Shown: piece by piece, positions 1 through 8,545 of the stretch
Layout of the letters: every line of letters begins with the position of its first letter
Position numbering within the stretch: the stretch's first letter is position 1
NCBI GenBank assembly: GCA_046349975.1
Contig: JAXMBH010000001.1
Location: 310,001-374,000 of the forward strand
From: JABDGM01 sp046349975
Lineage (GTDB): Bacteria > Planctomycetota > Planctomycetia > Pirellulales > Lacipirellulaceae
DNA: 64,000 bases
Reading direction: 5' to 3'
Notes under the pieces: generated by a model
Told to the model about the DNA's origin: nothing
Seen by the model: the letters and a program-made list of their open reading frames with translations, nothing else
Databases searched by the model: none
Made by a program: the position numbers and the translations under genes

Positions 1-221
1 CGAACCGGTTCAGGCAGGAATGGGCGGGTGGGTGATTCCGTTCAAATGGCACGAATTTTGGTTCGCTCGCGTGCCGCTCGCAGCCGTCCAGGGCAGACTG
101 GTACAATTCACGAAGATGCAGCGGCGTCTTGCCAGCTCCGCCAAACGAGGTATTCGCTCAGCGCGCATCCTCCATCAAAACCTAGGAATATCGTAGTCAA
201 ACCACCATTTTGACGGAAGGG

Positions 222-905
222 ATGTTTGCCGTGCCCCCGCTGGAGCTATTGCTTGGCAAAGTCGTGTCTGCCCCATTCGATGAGAATACCTATATTGCCC
301 ATTTGCCGGGGCGCAGCGACTGCTTGATTTTCGACCCCGGCTTCGACACCGAGTCGATCTTCGACTATGTCGACCGGAGCTCGCTAGCACCTGTGGCATT
401 GATCTGTACGCACGGGCATGCCGATCACATCGGCGGCAACGCGGCGATGAAGCAGCGCTGGCCGGAGTGCCCGCTCGTGATCGGCCAAGGTGACGCACCG
501 AAATTGACGTCAGCCGAACTCAATCTTTCCGCCGCGTTTGGCGTGCCCATCGTGAGCCCGCCAGCAGATCGCTTATTGAAGGAAGGCGAGATCTTCTCGG
601 CGGCGGGCTTCGAACTGGAAGTGCTGGAAGCGCCCGGCCACTCGATTGGCCACGTGGTGTTCGTCTGCCGGCAAGTCGAGCCGTGGCGCGTGTTCGGCGG
701 CGACGTGCTCTTCGCCGGCAGCATCGGCCGCACTGACTTTCCGGACGGCAGTTACGATGAACTTCGCGAAGCGATCCATACGAAACTTTTTACACTGCCG
801 GACGACACGATCGTGCTGCCGGGTCATGGGCCCTCGACCACCGTGGGCCGCGAGAAGCGGTCGAACCCATTCGTTGGCGCGCCGGCGGGGTTTGTGCTGA
901 AGTGA
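222..905 (+). CDS. MBL-fold metal-dependent hydrolase, glyoxalase II-like
   Basis: A compact metallo-beta-lactamase-fold hydrolase of the glyoxalase II/YcbL type, which hydrolyses thioesters or related esters; the substrate cannot be read from the sequence. The metal signature THGHADH lies at residues 63-69 (H64, H66, D68, H69), with further ligands H140 (APGH), D161 (FGGD) and H202 (LPGHG). About 227 residues is normal for the single-domain family. There is no signal peptide, so it is probably cytoplasmic. The ATG at 222 is used; a GTG at 231 lies at better distance from the GGAAGG at 215-220 and is an equally good start. It stands alone, convergent with birA, with about 50 bp between the stop codons. 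Confidence 0.88.
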   Translation: MFAVPPLELLLGKVVSAPFDENTYIAHLPGRSDCLIFDPGFDTESIFDYVDRSSLAPVALICTHGHADHIGGNAAMKQRWPECPLVIGQGDAPKLTSAELNLSAAFGVPIVSPPADRLLKEGEIFSAAGFELEVLEAPGHSIGHVVFVCRQVEPWRVFGGDVLFAGSIGRTDFPDGSYDELREAIHTKLFTLPDDTIVLPGHGPSTTVGREKRSNPFVGAPAGFVLK

Positions 906-956
906 CGCTGCCGACAATGCGACAGCGTCGCTTTTAGCCGGCAGCACTTGCGGCGG

Positions 957-1826
957 TTATATTCGCCGCACCGTGGCGCTGATGAACCGCTGCGCGCCCG
1001 CTGCTGTTTGCACAACTAGAGCGCCGTCGTCGGCGATGCCCGCACACTCGCCATAAATCGGCGTGCCGCTGGATTGCACTTCGACTCGGTGGCCGGTTAG
1101 CCAGGAGCACTCTCGCCAAGAGTGCTGCAGCTCTGGCGCATTCCCTCCCAGTTGGCGGAGGCGGAACTCCAACTGCTGCAGCGTTGTGATCAACACGTCT
1201 GCAGCGTCATGCACTCGGCCAGTCACATCGCACAACGCTGTTCCAGGCACTGGCGGGTCGTGCGGCGCCTTGCGCCAGGAGTTGTTCACGTTAATGCCGA
1301 TGCCGATGACGAGCCGCGGTTTCGCAGTTGCCGCACCAGCGGGCGACTCAATGAGAATGCCGCACACCTTGGCGTCATCCACCATCACATCATTTGGCCA
1401 TTTCACCGCGACGCGCCGAGTCCGTTCGCTTTCGCACGCCCCCCAGCGAGCTGGGGTATCCCCGCCCTCGTCTCCTCTCACGCCGCGGCGCAATTGTTCC
1501 CCGATCGTGTCGCAAACGGCGACGGCCACCGCCAACGACAACTGCGGCCAATTCGCGACGCTAACCCCAAACTCCTGCGGCTCGATCACCAAACTGAACG
1601 TGAGTGCCCCCTCCGCACTCCACCACACATTGCTGCCGCGACCACGTCCTGCCGTCTGTCGGCGCGCCAGCACGAGCGCCGGCAATTCAAGCTGAGGATC
1701 TCGCATCAGCTCCAAAGCGCGATCATTGGTAGAACCTAGCTCGTCGTGAATCTCGACGTAGCGAACGAACGTGTTGCGGCAAATCCGCTCTCGTTCCTCG
1801 CTCCTCGCTCCGCGCGCCTCACCCAT
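957..1826 (-). CDS. birA: biotin--[acetyl-CoA-carboxylase] ligase
   Basis: Biotin protein ligase, which activates biotin with ATP and attaches it to the carboxyl carrier protein of acetyl-CoA carboxylase. Visible motifs are GSTND near the N-terminus, the biotinyl-AMP loop GRGRGS followed by WW, the KWPNDV catalytic lysine motif and GILIE. There is no N-terminal helix-turn-helix, so this is the monofunctional type rather than the repressor-ligase. The ATG at 1826 overlaps the stop of the upstream histidine kinase gene by 8 bases, suggesting translational coupling. The first 20 or so residues are encoded by a purine-rich repeat (around 1791-1810) and look non-native. Conserved sequence begins at RYVEIHD. 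Confidence 0.9.
   Translation of the reverse strand: MGEARGARSEERERICRNTFVRYVEIHDELGSTNDRALELMRDPQLELPALVLARRQTAGRGRGSNVWWSAEGALTFSLVIEPQEFGVSVANWPQLSLAVAVAVCDTIGEQLRRGVRGDEGGDTPARWGACESERTRRVAVKWPNDVMVDDAKVCGILIESPAGAATAKPRLVIGIGINVNNSWRKAPHDPPVPGTALCDVTGRVHDAADVLITTLQQLEFRLRQLGGNAPELQHSWRECSWLTGHRVEVQSSGTPIYGECAGIADDGALVVQTAAGAQRFISATVRRI
1791..1820. repeat. Purine/pyrimidine-rich dispersed repeat at birA start
   Basis: Top-strand units related to CTCGCTCCTCGCTCC; the same unit recurs at 28696-28734 before another start codon, and a single degenerate arm is visible near 39640-39665. Here it lies inside the N-terminal codons of birA. Confidence 0.6.
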
Positions 1827-3615
1827 GCGAGCTATCCGCGGAAACCGGCTCCGCATCGAGTTGTGTGCTGCCGCGTACTGGAGCAATTGTGTTCGCCGAA
1901 TTCGGTGACGGCGCCATCGCCGGGAACTCCATCGTGAATCGGCTGCCTTCGTTCGGCTTACTTTCCACGCGAATCCGCCCGCCGTGCTCTTCGAGAATCT
2001 TCTGACTCACGGGCAGGCCCAACCCGGTGCCTCGGCCACCCTTGCGCGAGACGAACACGGCGAAGATCTTTTCGATATCGTCTGCCTCGATGCCGCTGCC
2101 GTTATCGACCACCGCGACGCGGGCCATCGTCTCGGCCTGGCTGTACTGTGTGGTGACTTCGACTTTGCCGTTCTCGCGATCGTGGCAGGCATCGATCGCG
2201 TTGGTGACGATATTGAGAATTGCCCGGTGCATCGCCTCGGGGTCGAACATGAGGGTCGGCATCGTCGGCGCCGGCAGCCACACCAGCTCCACCTGCTCTT
2301 CGCTCGCCCGGGCTTTCATCAGCTCGACGACGTCGGCCACGACCTCGTTGAGGTTGGCCGGCTCGGGCACGGGCTCGCGTTCCTTGCTGAACGTGAGCAT
2401 GTCCAGAACGAGCGTCGAGATCCGCTCCTGGTTCTTTTCGACGATGCCCCAGCCCTTGCGCATGATGCCGACGGCCTTCTCCGCCGCTTCAACGTTCACC
2501 GCACCTTCGGCAATCGCTTTGGCATGATCTTTCATGCCCATCTCGATGAGATAGCTGCCGCCGCGAACGCCCTGCAGAATGTTCTTGATGTGGTGCGACA
2601 GCGAAGCAATCGTCTGGCCAACCGCCGCCAGCCGCTCCGCTTGCACCATCTGTTTGTAATACGTGGTATCTTCGATCGCGAGCGCCGCCTGATGGGCAAT
2701 CGCGATCATGAGCTTGAGGTGTTCCTGCGTGAACTTGTTCACCGAACCCTGCTGCAACATCCGTTGCGGCGTGATGGATGTATCGATGTAAATCACGCCG
2801 ACGACGTCGTACCGCCCCTGCATCGGCACGCAAATCGCCTCGCGTACGCCCATTCGCAGAATGCTCTTCGCCGCGTCCCAACGGTCGTCGTCGCGGGCGT
2901 TACTTGTGAGTACGCCTTCGTTCCGATCGACAACATAGTCGAGAATCGTCTGGCTGATCGTGATCCGCTCTTCGGAGTGCAGGCCGTTGCGATGCCGCCG
3001 CACCTTGGGGACGAGCATGCCCGTTTCGATTTCCTTGAGCATGATGCAGCCGCGATCGGCATCCACCCACTCAAAAATCATTTCCATGATGCGGGCGAGA
3101 AGCTGATCGATATCGAGCGTGTGGCTCACGGCGAGCGCCGTGCGATACATGATCTGCAGGTTGCTGCGCGCCCTCGCGAGCCACGGCGACGATGTTTCAT
3201 TTTCCGGCAGGGCAAGAATCTCGCTGCCTTCCGACTGGTGCATCGAGTGCACGATCCGCGAGGCGTCACCCTCTTCGTGTCGCGACACGATGTTGATCTT
3301 GTCGGCGAGATCCTCGACCCGGCCCTCTGTGACGCCGGTGTACAGCAGCAGCGTGCGGCCGAGTTGCAACTGATCGCCGCTGGCGAGCTCCTGCTCCTTC
3401 ACGGCTTTGCCGTTAACGAAGGTGCCATTCGAGCTACCGAGGTCGCGAATGAAGAACCCTTCGCCGACGCGTTTGAATTCTGCGTGTTCGCGCGAAACTT
3501 CGGTGTCGTGCAGTTGGACGGCGTTCGTCGTGCCGCGGCCGAGCGTGACGCGTGCCCCGTCTAAACGAAATCGAGTGCCCTGATCGCGGCCCTGAATCAC
3601 AAACAGCGATGGCAC
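1819..3615 (-). CDS. FHA-GAF sensor histidine kinase
   Basis: Cytoplasmic histidine kinase of 598 residues with no membrane segment. An FHA phosphothreonine-binding domain occupies about 1-95 (LGRG at 25-28, SREH at 41-44, SSNGTF at 61-66). A GAF sensor domain covers roughly 155-315. The dimerisation/phosphoacceptor helix carries SLSHHIKN, with H341 as the likely phosphorylated residue. The ATPase domain shows the N-box NIVTNAID (468-475), VDNGSG (503-508) and GRGTGLGL (527-534). FHA plus GAF suggests integration of Ser/Thr kinase signalling with a ligand or redox signal. The start is GTG at 3615, preceded by GAGGAA. It lies downstream of a response regulator and overlaps birA. Confidence 0.92.
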   Translation of the reverse strand: MPSLFVIQGRDQGTRFRLDGARVTLGRGTTNAVQLHDTEVSREHAEFKRVGEGFFIRDLGSSNGTFVNGKAVKEQELASGDQLQLGRTLLLYTGVTEGRVEDLADKINIVSRHEEGDASRIVHSMHQSEGSEILALPENETSSPWLARARSNLQIMYRTALAVSHTLDIDQLLARIMEMIFEWVDADRGCIMLKEIETGMLVPKVRRHRNGLHSEERITISQTILDYVVDRNEGVLTSNARDDDRWDAAKSILRMGVREAICVPMQGRYDVVGVIYIDTSITPQRMLQQGSVNKFTQEHLKLMIAIAHQAALAIEDTTYYKQMVQAERLAAVGQTIASLSHHIKNILQGVRGGSYLIEMGMKDHAKAIAEGAVNVEAAEKAVGIMRKGWGIVEKNQERISTLVLDMLTFSKEREPVPEPANLNEVVADVVELMKARASEEQVELVWLPAPTMPTLMFDPEAMHRAILNIVTNAIDACHDRENGKVEVTTQYSQAETMARVAVVDNGSGIEADDIEKIFAVFVSRKGGRGTGLGLPVSQKILEEHGGRIRVESKPNEGSRFTMEFPAMAPSPNSANTIAPVRGSTQLDAEPVSADSSHG

Positions 3616-3762
3616 GGCCAGTTCCTCGCGAGAATGCCCATTCCGCGCCCGGCTTCACCGCTAAACGCCACGCCACGAACCGTTTAGCCGCGAAGCGAAG
3701 GCCGCCCGAGCGGCCGCAGCTGAGCGCGTTCTCATACTTCTGAAGAGCGTAACTGGCCACAT

Positions 3763-4122
3763 TCACGCGGCGGCCAGTAAGCTGTTAATTTTACGGATGA
3801 GCGGTCCATAGTGGTAGGGCTTGGCGACGATTTGCTCGGCCGCGCGCCCTTGCATTTGCCGCACTTTGCCGAGAATAACGATTGGCGTGTCGCTACCGCC
3901 CGCGAATTCCCGCAAATGGTCGGTCGGCTCGCCGCCGGCCGTGTCGTCGCTTTCGGCATCGAACACGATCAGGTCGGGATGGTGGTCCCGCGTAAGCTGA
4001 ATCGCTTGTTCCGGACGTTCGGCTTCGAACGTTCGCGCACCGCGACGTTCCAACAATACACGCAGCACTTCGCGACTCTCGCGCGACGCATCCACGATCA
4101 ACACGCTAGGCGATGTCTTCAC
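3763..4122 (-). CDS. Single-domain response regulator
   Basis: A stand-alone receiver domain of 119 residues. Phosphoacceptor D55 lies in LIVFDAE and the conserved Lys-Pro is K101-P102. The acidic pair at the end of beta-1 is reduced to D11-A12 (usually DD or DE), and the Thr/Ser switch position is not obvious in ILGKV, so phosphotransfer chemistry may be altered. A GTG start at 4122 with GGAGC upstream is preferred, because the open frame further 5' runs through repeat DNA. It is the first gene of a minus-strand set with the FHA histidine kinase (147 bp downstream) and birA. It is probably the partner of that kinase. Confidence 0.82.
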   Translation of the reverse strand: MKTSPSVLIVDASRESREVLRVLLERRGARTFEAERPEQAIQLTRDHHPDLIVFDAESDDTAGGEPTDHLREFAGGSDTPIVILGKVRQMQGRAAEQIVAKPYHYGPLIRKINSLLAAA

Positions 4123-4218
4123 AGGGCAAGCTCCGTTCCGGTCGAACGGCCGATTTTGGGGAGGGGGCGTAAGAGTAGCGAAGCGCGAAATTGTTGTCAA
4201 AGGGACTGTAATTCTTTT

Positions 4219-4412
4219 GTCCGTGGTCCGTTGTGCGTTGCATAGGGAAAGGTGGGTTGCTGTCAATTCCGCTTCACGCTGGGTAGCACGCCCTGAAAGG
4301 GCGTGGTGCAACTCGTTCACACTCAACCACGCCCTTTCAGGACGTGCCACCCGAGACGCCTGTCCCGCGTGTTGTTTGGCTGCCGCGGACCACGGACGAT
4401 GGACAACGGACA
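4219..4412. repeat. Nested palindromes, one inside another
   Basis: The 470-bp gap between the response regulator and the skp-like gene holds no gene. Its outer inverted repeat pairs GTCCGTGGTCCG (4219-4230) with CGGACCACGGAC near 4386-4397. In its loop sits a second palindrome, 4281-4308 with 4324-4352, whose arms read GGGTAGCACGCCCTGAAAGG and its approximate complement. The inner element belongs to the same family as 30139-30222. Confidence 0.8.
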
Positions 4413-4591
4413 CCGCAAAATAATGCTCTTTACGCATTCGCCGGTCTTCGCCAGAATACGCCCCGAATTTTCGCCAGGTTGGGCTTCCCGCATTGACCGG
4501 AAAACGTAACCGACGGCGCCTCGCACGCCGTTCGCAACCTGGAACATCACGAACGGTCACGGACGACCCCCTTACAGCAAGGAGTGCTGAC

Positions 4592-5308
4592 GTGAAGACG
4601 CTTGTCTCTTCCCTTTCCCGCAATTTCGCCGTGGCGTCGATCGCCGTGGTGGCCCTTCTGCTCGCGTGTTCGGCAGCCGTCGCGCAACAAGCGGCTGCAC
4701 AAGCGGCTGCACAACCGGCAGCTGCCGCAGGTCCCAATCCTCGGGGCGCCAATGCCGCGAAGTATCATGTGGCGGTCGTCGACATCAGCTATATTTTCAA
4801 GAACCATCGCCGCTTCAAGGCCACGATGGATTCGATGAAGCAAGAAATGGACGGCATCGAAAAGGACCTCAAGGCGGATCGTGAAAAGATCGCTCAGCAG
4901 GAACAGCAGCGCAATCAATACAACCCCGGCTCCGCCGAGTTTAAGCAGCTCGACGAAGAGATTGCCCGCCAGATGGCCGAGTTCAACCTGAAGATGGGCA
5001 AGCTTCGCAAGGACTTCCTGGAACGCGAAGCTAAGGTGTATTACCAGACTTATCTCGAAGTGGTCGATGCGATCACTTACTACTCGCAGCGGCAGGGCAT
5101 TGGTCTGGTGCTGCGGTTCAATGGCGATCCGATTGATCCGAACAAGCGCGAAGACGTGCTCCGCGAAATCAACAAGCCGGTCGTGGTGCAAGACAAGATC
5201 GACATCACGGGCGACATCCTGGTGTTGATCAATCGCGATCAGCCGGCGGCTGCTCAACCGCAGGTTGGCGCGCGGCCGGCCGCCACGTCGCAATTGCCGA
5301 CGCGCTGA
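4592..5308 (+). CDS. OmpH/Skp-family periplasmic chaperone
   Basis: Predicted secreted chaperone of the OmpH/Skp family that would hold unfolded outer-membrane proteins in the periplasm. An N-terminal signal peptide (Ala/Leu-rich core ending near AVAQQ) is followed by a short Ala/Gln-rich segment and an OmpH domain with a long charged alpha-helical, coiled-coil-like stretch at about residues 80-160. The C-terminus is Pro/Ala-rich. Length is 238 residues with a GTG start at 4592 and a good AAGGAG site; a longer upstream frame lacks a ribosome site. It is followed by lpxC and lpxA, matching the skp-lpx neighbourhood known from proteobacteria. Confidence 0.88.
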   Translation: MKTLVSSLSRNFAVASIAVVALLLACSAAVAQQAAAQAAAQPAAAAGPNPRGANAAKYHVAVVDISYIFKNHRRFKATMDSMKQEMDGIEKDLKADREKIAQQEQQRNQYNPGSAEFKQLDEEIARQMAEFNLKMGKLRKDFLEREAKVYYQTYLEVVDAITYYSQRQGIGLVLRFNGDPIDPNKREDVLREINKPVVVQDKIDITGDILVLINRDQPAAAQPQVGARPAATSQLPTR

Positions 5309-5450
5309 TCTTAACGATTCGCGCCTGGCGTGGCGCGGCGAAGTGGAACGCTCGTCGTTTCCTCGAACCCGCGTCGGCCGCTTGTAAAAACTTGCCTGCG
5401 GGCAGCAATTTGTCCACCTCGGACGCCACCTCGCTTGGAGCCTAACGTCG

Positions 5451-6344
5451 ATGTCTGTTGCGCGTCGCCAACGCACGCTGGTTCGGCCGGTTTCGGTCAC
5501 TGGCTTCGGATACTTCAGTGGTCGAGACATTCGGGTCGAGTTCTGGCCCGCGGCCGAACATGCCGGCATCACGTTCGTGCGGCATGATATTGGCGCCGCG
5601 GCGCGCATTCCGGCCGCTGCCGCGCTGCGGATCAACGTGCCGCGCCGCACGACGCTCGAGCTCAATGGCGTGAAAGTGGAGATGGTCGAGCATGTGCTGG
5701 CCGCGCTCGCGGCCATGCGGGTCGACAACTGCGAGGTGTGGGTCGACGCGGCCGAGATGCCGGGGATGGATGGCTCTTCGAAAGCGTTCGTGGCCGCGAT
5801 CGACGCGGGCGGCACGGTCGAACAGCGGGCCGCGGTGCCACAGATCGTGGTCGGCGAGGCGATTCGCGTGGGCGATGACCAGTGCTGGATCGAAGCCCAG
5901 CCGGCCCGCAGCGCCGGGCTTTCCGTGTCTTTCGAACTTGACTTCGGTCCGCAATCGGCGATCGGGCACCAGCTGTTTGCGCTCGACATCACGCCGGATG
6001 CATTCCGTCGTGAGCTGGCGCCTTGCCGCACGTTCATTCCCGAAGAAGCGGCGAACGCAATTCTCGCCCAAGGCATCGGCAAGCGCGTGTCGGCGAATGA
6101 TCTGTTGATTTTCGGCCCGAACGGCCCGATCGGCAACGCGCTGCGATTCCCAGACGAGTGTGCCCGCCACAAAATGCTCGACGTCGTTGGCGACCTCGCG
6201 CTCACGGGTTGCGAAATCGTGGGCCATGTCGTCGCCTGCAAGAGCGGCCATGCCCTGCACGCCGAACTTGCGAAGCGACTAATTGAACAGGCCGAGTCGA
6301 CCGGCCAACTGACCCCACCCAGACCGCAACGCCGCGCGGCATAG
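5451..6344 (+). CDS. lpxC: UDP-3-O-acyl-N-acetylglucosamine deacetylase
   Basis: Zinc deacetylase that catalyses the committed step of lipid A synthesis. Zinc ligands are visible as H81 (HVLAAL), H240 and D244 (RHKMLD), with catalytic H267 in SGH; these are offset by exactly two from the E. coli numbering as I recall it. PGMDGSS at 104-110 is the conserved substrate loop. At 297 residues it is a stand-alone LpxC, not the LpxC-FabZ fusion. ATG at 5451 with TTGGAG about ten bases upstream. It implies that the organism makes a lipid A-type outer membrane. Confidence 0.96.
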   Translation: MSVARRQRTLVRPVSVTGFGYFSGRDIRVEFWPAAEHAGITFVRHDIGAAARIPAAAALRINVPRRTTLELNGVKVEMVEHVLAALAAMRVDNCEVWVDAAEMPGMDGSSKAFVAAIDAGGTVEQRAAVPQIVVGEAIRVGDDQCWIEAQPARSAGLSVSFELDFGPQSAIGHQLFALDITPDAFRRELAPCRTFIPEEAANAILAQGIGKRVSANDLLIFGPNGPIGNALRFPDECARHKMLDVVGDLALTGCEIVGHVVACKSGHALHAELAKRLIEQAESTGQLTPPRPQRRAA

Positions 6345-6356
6345 TGCAGTGAAATC

Positions 6357-6513
6357 AACCACGAAGAACACGAAGAGCACGAAGCGGAGAATTGGAAGTC
6401 GGAAGTAACGAAAATCCCAGCCGCAACATTCGGCATTTTACAATTTGCATTTTTCATTTTGCATTTTGCAATTGCGGCCTTCCAGCTTCGTGTCCTTTGT
6501 GCCCTTCGTGGTT
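6357..6513. repeat. CACGAAG-type hairpin element between lpxC and lpxA
   Basis: Left arm 6357-6385 is built of CACGAAGA-like units; right arm 6484-6513 is the approximate complement (CTTCGTG units). The AT-rich core (about 6434-6472) has repeated GCATTTT/TGCAATT words resembling the core of the element at 32026-32174. Confidence 0.8.
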
Positions 6514-6592
6514 CAAAAGAAGCAACATACCACGCCAGCCCCGAAACTAATCCTGCCCCACCGCAGATAGCACGAAATCGGAGAATCCCGCG

Positions 6593-7399
6593 ATGACAGC
6601 CCGCATTGCAAATACCGCTTCGGTCGATCCGGCCGCGGAAATCGATGTGGACGTCGAGATTGGCCCGTTCTCGGTCGTCGGACCGCACGCCCGCATTGCG
6701 AGCGGCACGCGGCTGTTGAATTCCGTGACTGTCATGGGCCACGTGACGATCGGACACGACAACATCATCTATCCGAACGTCGTACTCGGCGGCGAGCCGC
6801 AGGATATCAGCTATGCGGGTAGCGATACGCAGGTGGTTATCGGCGATCGCAACGTGATTCGCGAAGGCGTGACGATCAATCGCGGCAGCGAGAAGGAAGA
6901 CGGCATCACGAAGCTCGGCGACGGCAACTTCCTGATGGCCTGCTGCCACGTGGCCCACGATTGCAAGCTGGGCGATCACATCATCATGGCGAACGGCGCA
7001 CTCTTGGGCGGGCATGTGCATATCGACGACTACGCTTCGCTCAGCGGCGCCGTGGCCGTGCATCATTTTACGACCATCGGCAGTTACAGCTTCATCGGCG
7101 GCCTGAGCCGCGTGCTGCACGATGTGCCGCCGTTCATGTTGTGCGAAGGCGCGCCGGCGCGGCCGCGGTGCATCAACATCGTGGCGCTCAAGCGTCACGA
7201 TTTCACACCGCACGTGATTGACTGCCTGGCGGAAGCACATCGGTTGATCTATCGGGCCAAAGTTGGGGTCGATCCGGCTCGGGAAATACTGCGCGGCAAT
7301 GGCCAACTGGTGCCGCAAGTCAATGAATTGCTGGCGTTCGTCGAGGGCCAAACGGTGGGCCGGCACGGACGCAGTCGAGAAGTCAGGAGAGCAGCATGA
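6593..7399 (+). CDS. lpxA: acyl-ACP--UDP-N-acetylglucosamine O-acyltransferase
   Basis: First enzyme of lipid A synthesis, transferring a hydroxyacyl chain from ACP to UDP-GlcNAc or to an amino-substituted analogue. The N-terminal two thirds is a left-handed beta-helix of hexapeptide repeats, and HVAHDC at 119-124 includes the catalytic histidine (H122). The C-terminal helical region (NELLAFVEG) is intact and the 268-residue length is typical. ATG at 6593 with CGGAGA upstream. The stop overlaps the next start as ATGA at 7396-7399, so translation of the sugar dehydrogenase-like gene is probably coupled. Confidence 0.96.
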   Translation: MTARIANTASVDPAAEIDVDVEIGPFSVVGPHARIASGTRLLNSVTVMGHVTIGHDNIIYPNVVLGGEPQDISYAGSDTQVVIGDRNVIREGVTINRGSEKEDGITKLGDGNFLMACCHVAHDCKLGDHIIMANGALLGGHVHIDDYASLSGAVAVHHFTTIGSYSFIGGLSRVLHDVPPFMLCEGAPARPRCINIVALKRHDFTPHVIDCLAEAHRLIYRAKVGVDPAREILRGNGQLVPQVNELLAFVEGQTVGRHGRSREVRRAA

Positions 7400-8499
7400 A
7401 CCCGCTTCGCGTGGCCGTTATTGGTGCAGGGCATTTGGGCCGAATCCACGCCAGGCTGGCGGCCGCGCTCGAAGGGGTGAAGCTGGTCGCCGTCGCCGAC
7501 CCGGTCGAGGCGGCTCGCACGGCCGTCGCCCAGGAGGCGAACACCCGCAGCGTGGCCGACTACCACGAGCTGATCGGCAAGATCGATGCGGCGATCATCG
7601 CGACGCCGACCACGTATCATCATGCCGTGGGCATGGAGTTGCTCCATGCTGGCATTCCGCTCTTGATCGAGAAGCCGATCGCGCTCAACTCGGCGCAGGG
7701 CACGGATCTGGTAAATCTCGCCCGGCAAAAGGGCCTCGCGCTGCAGGTCGGGCATGTCGAACGCTTTAATCCGGCGCTCGACGCGATTGCGGCCGATATT
7801 CACGACCCGAAGTACATCGAGGGCACGCGCACGAGCGGCTACACTTTTCGGTCGACCGATGTGAGCGTCGTCATGGACATGATGATCCACGACATCGACA
7901 TCGTGCTGGCGCTGGTGAAGTCGGAAATCGTCGACGTACGAGCCATGGGCTTCTCGGTCCTCGGCGGCACCGAAGATATGGCCACCGCGCATCTTACGTT
8001 CGCGAGCGGTTGCGTGGCTCAATTGACCACGTCGCGGGTGAGCTTCCAGCAGCGCCGCACGATGTCGATCTTCACCGGCCAGTGCAGCGCGGCGATCAAC
8101 TTCGCCACGTTCGAGGCCTCAGTCGTGAAGCCGAGCGATGAAGTGTTGCAGCGGAAGTTCTGCGTGGAAAAGCTCTCGGCTGAAGAGCGGGCGTATTGGA
8201 AAGAGCACGTATTCGACAAACTGCTCATCCGCAGCACGCGCGACACGAAGGCGGTGAACGCCATTCAGGAAGAGCAGCGCGATTTTGTGAAGGCGATTCG
8301 CACGGGCCGGTCGCCGCGGGTTGATGGTGCGGCCGGCCGCGACGCGGTCGCGGTCGCGGAGATGATTCTCGAACGCATTGCAGATCACGCCTGGGACGGC
8401 ACGCCAACCGGTCGCCGCGGGGCCCTCGCGATGCCAATGCACCCGGCAATCGCCGGCACGACGGTTGCCGATCGGCCGGAGCTGCGGCGGGCGGGTTGA
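7396..8499 (+). CDS. Gfo/Idh/MocA-family dehydrogenase, GnnA-like by context
   Basis: NAD(P)-dependent sugar dehydrogenase-like protein of 367 residues. The Rossmann motif GAGHLG lies near the N-terminus and the family's EKPIALN motif near residue 95. The C-terminal half has the mixed beta-sheet substrate domain (MIHDIDIV). It overlaps lpxA by four bases. In some bacteria a GnnA of this family sits next to lpxA and oxidises UDP-GlcNAc at C3, giving an amide-linked lipid A together with the aminotransferase GnnB. That role is inferred from context only; no GnnB-like gene is in the window. Confidence 0.85.
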   Translation: MNPLRVAVIGAGHLGRIHARLAAALEGVKLVAVADPVEAARTAVAQEANTRSVADYHELIGKIDAAIIATPTTYHHAVGMELLHAGIPLLIEKPIALNSAQGTDLVNLARQKGLALQVGHVERFNPALDAIAADIHDPKYIEGTRTSGYTFRSTDVSVVMDMMIHDIDIVLALVKSEIVDVRAMGFSVLGGTEDMATAHLTFASGCVAQLTTSRVSFQQRRTMSIFTGQCSAAINFATFEASVVKPSDEVLQRKFCVEKLSAEERAYWKEHVFDKLLIRSTRDTKAVNAIQEEQRDFVKAIRTGRSPRVDGAAGRDAVAVAEMILERIADHAWDGTPTGRRGALAMPMHPAIAGTTVADRPELRRAG

Positions 8500-8545
8500 C
8501 TTTGGAGACCGAAGCATTTCGCATCCGTTACAAAGTTAGACTTGC

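Noticed and set aside
1984..3564. 526-residue plus-strand frame
   Set aside because: Exact antisense of the FHA histidine kinase with an implausible Asp/His/Arg-rich composition.
4547..7366. 939-residue open frame on the minus strand
   Set aside because: Runs opposite to skp-like, lpxC and lpxA with arginine/cysteine-rich patches and no family features; a GC-rich antisense shadow.
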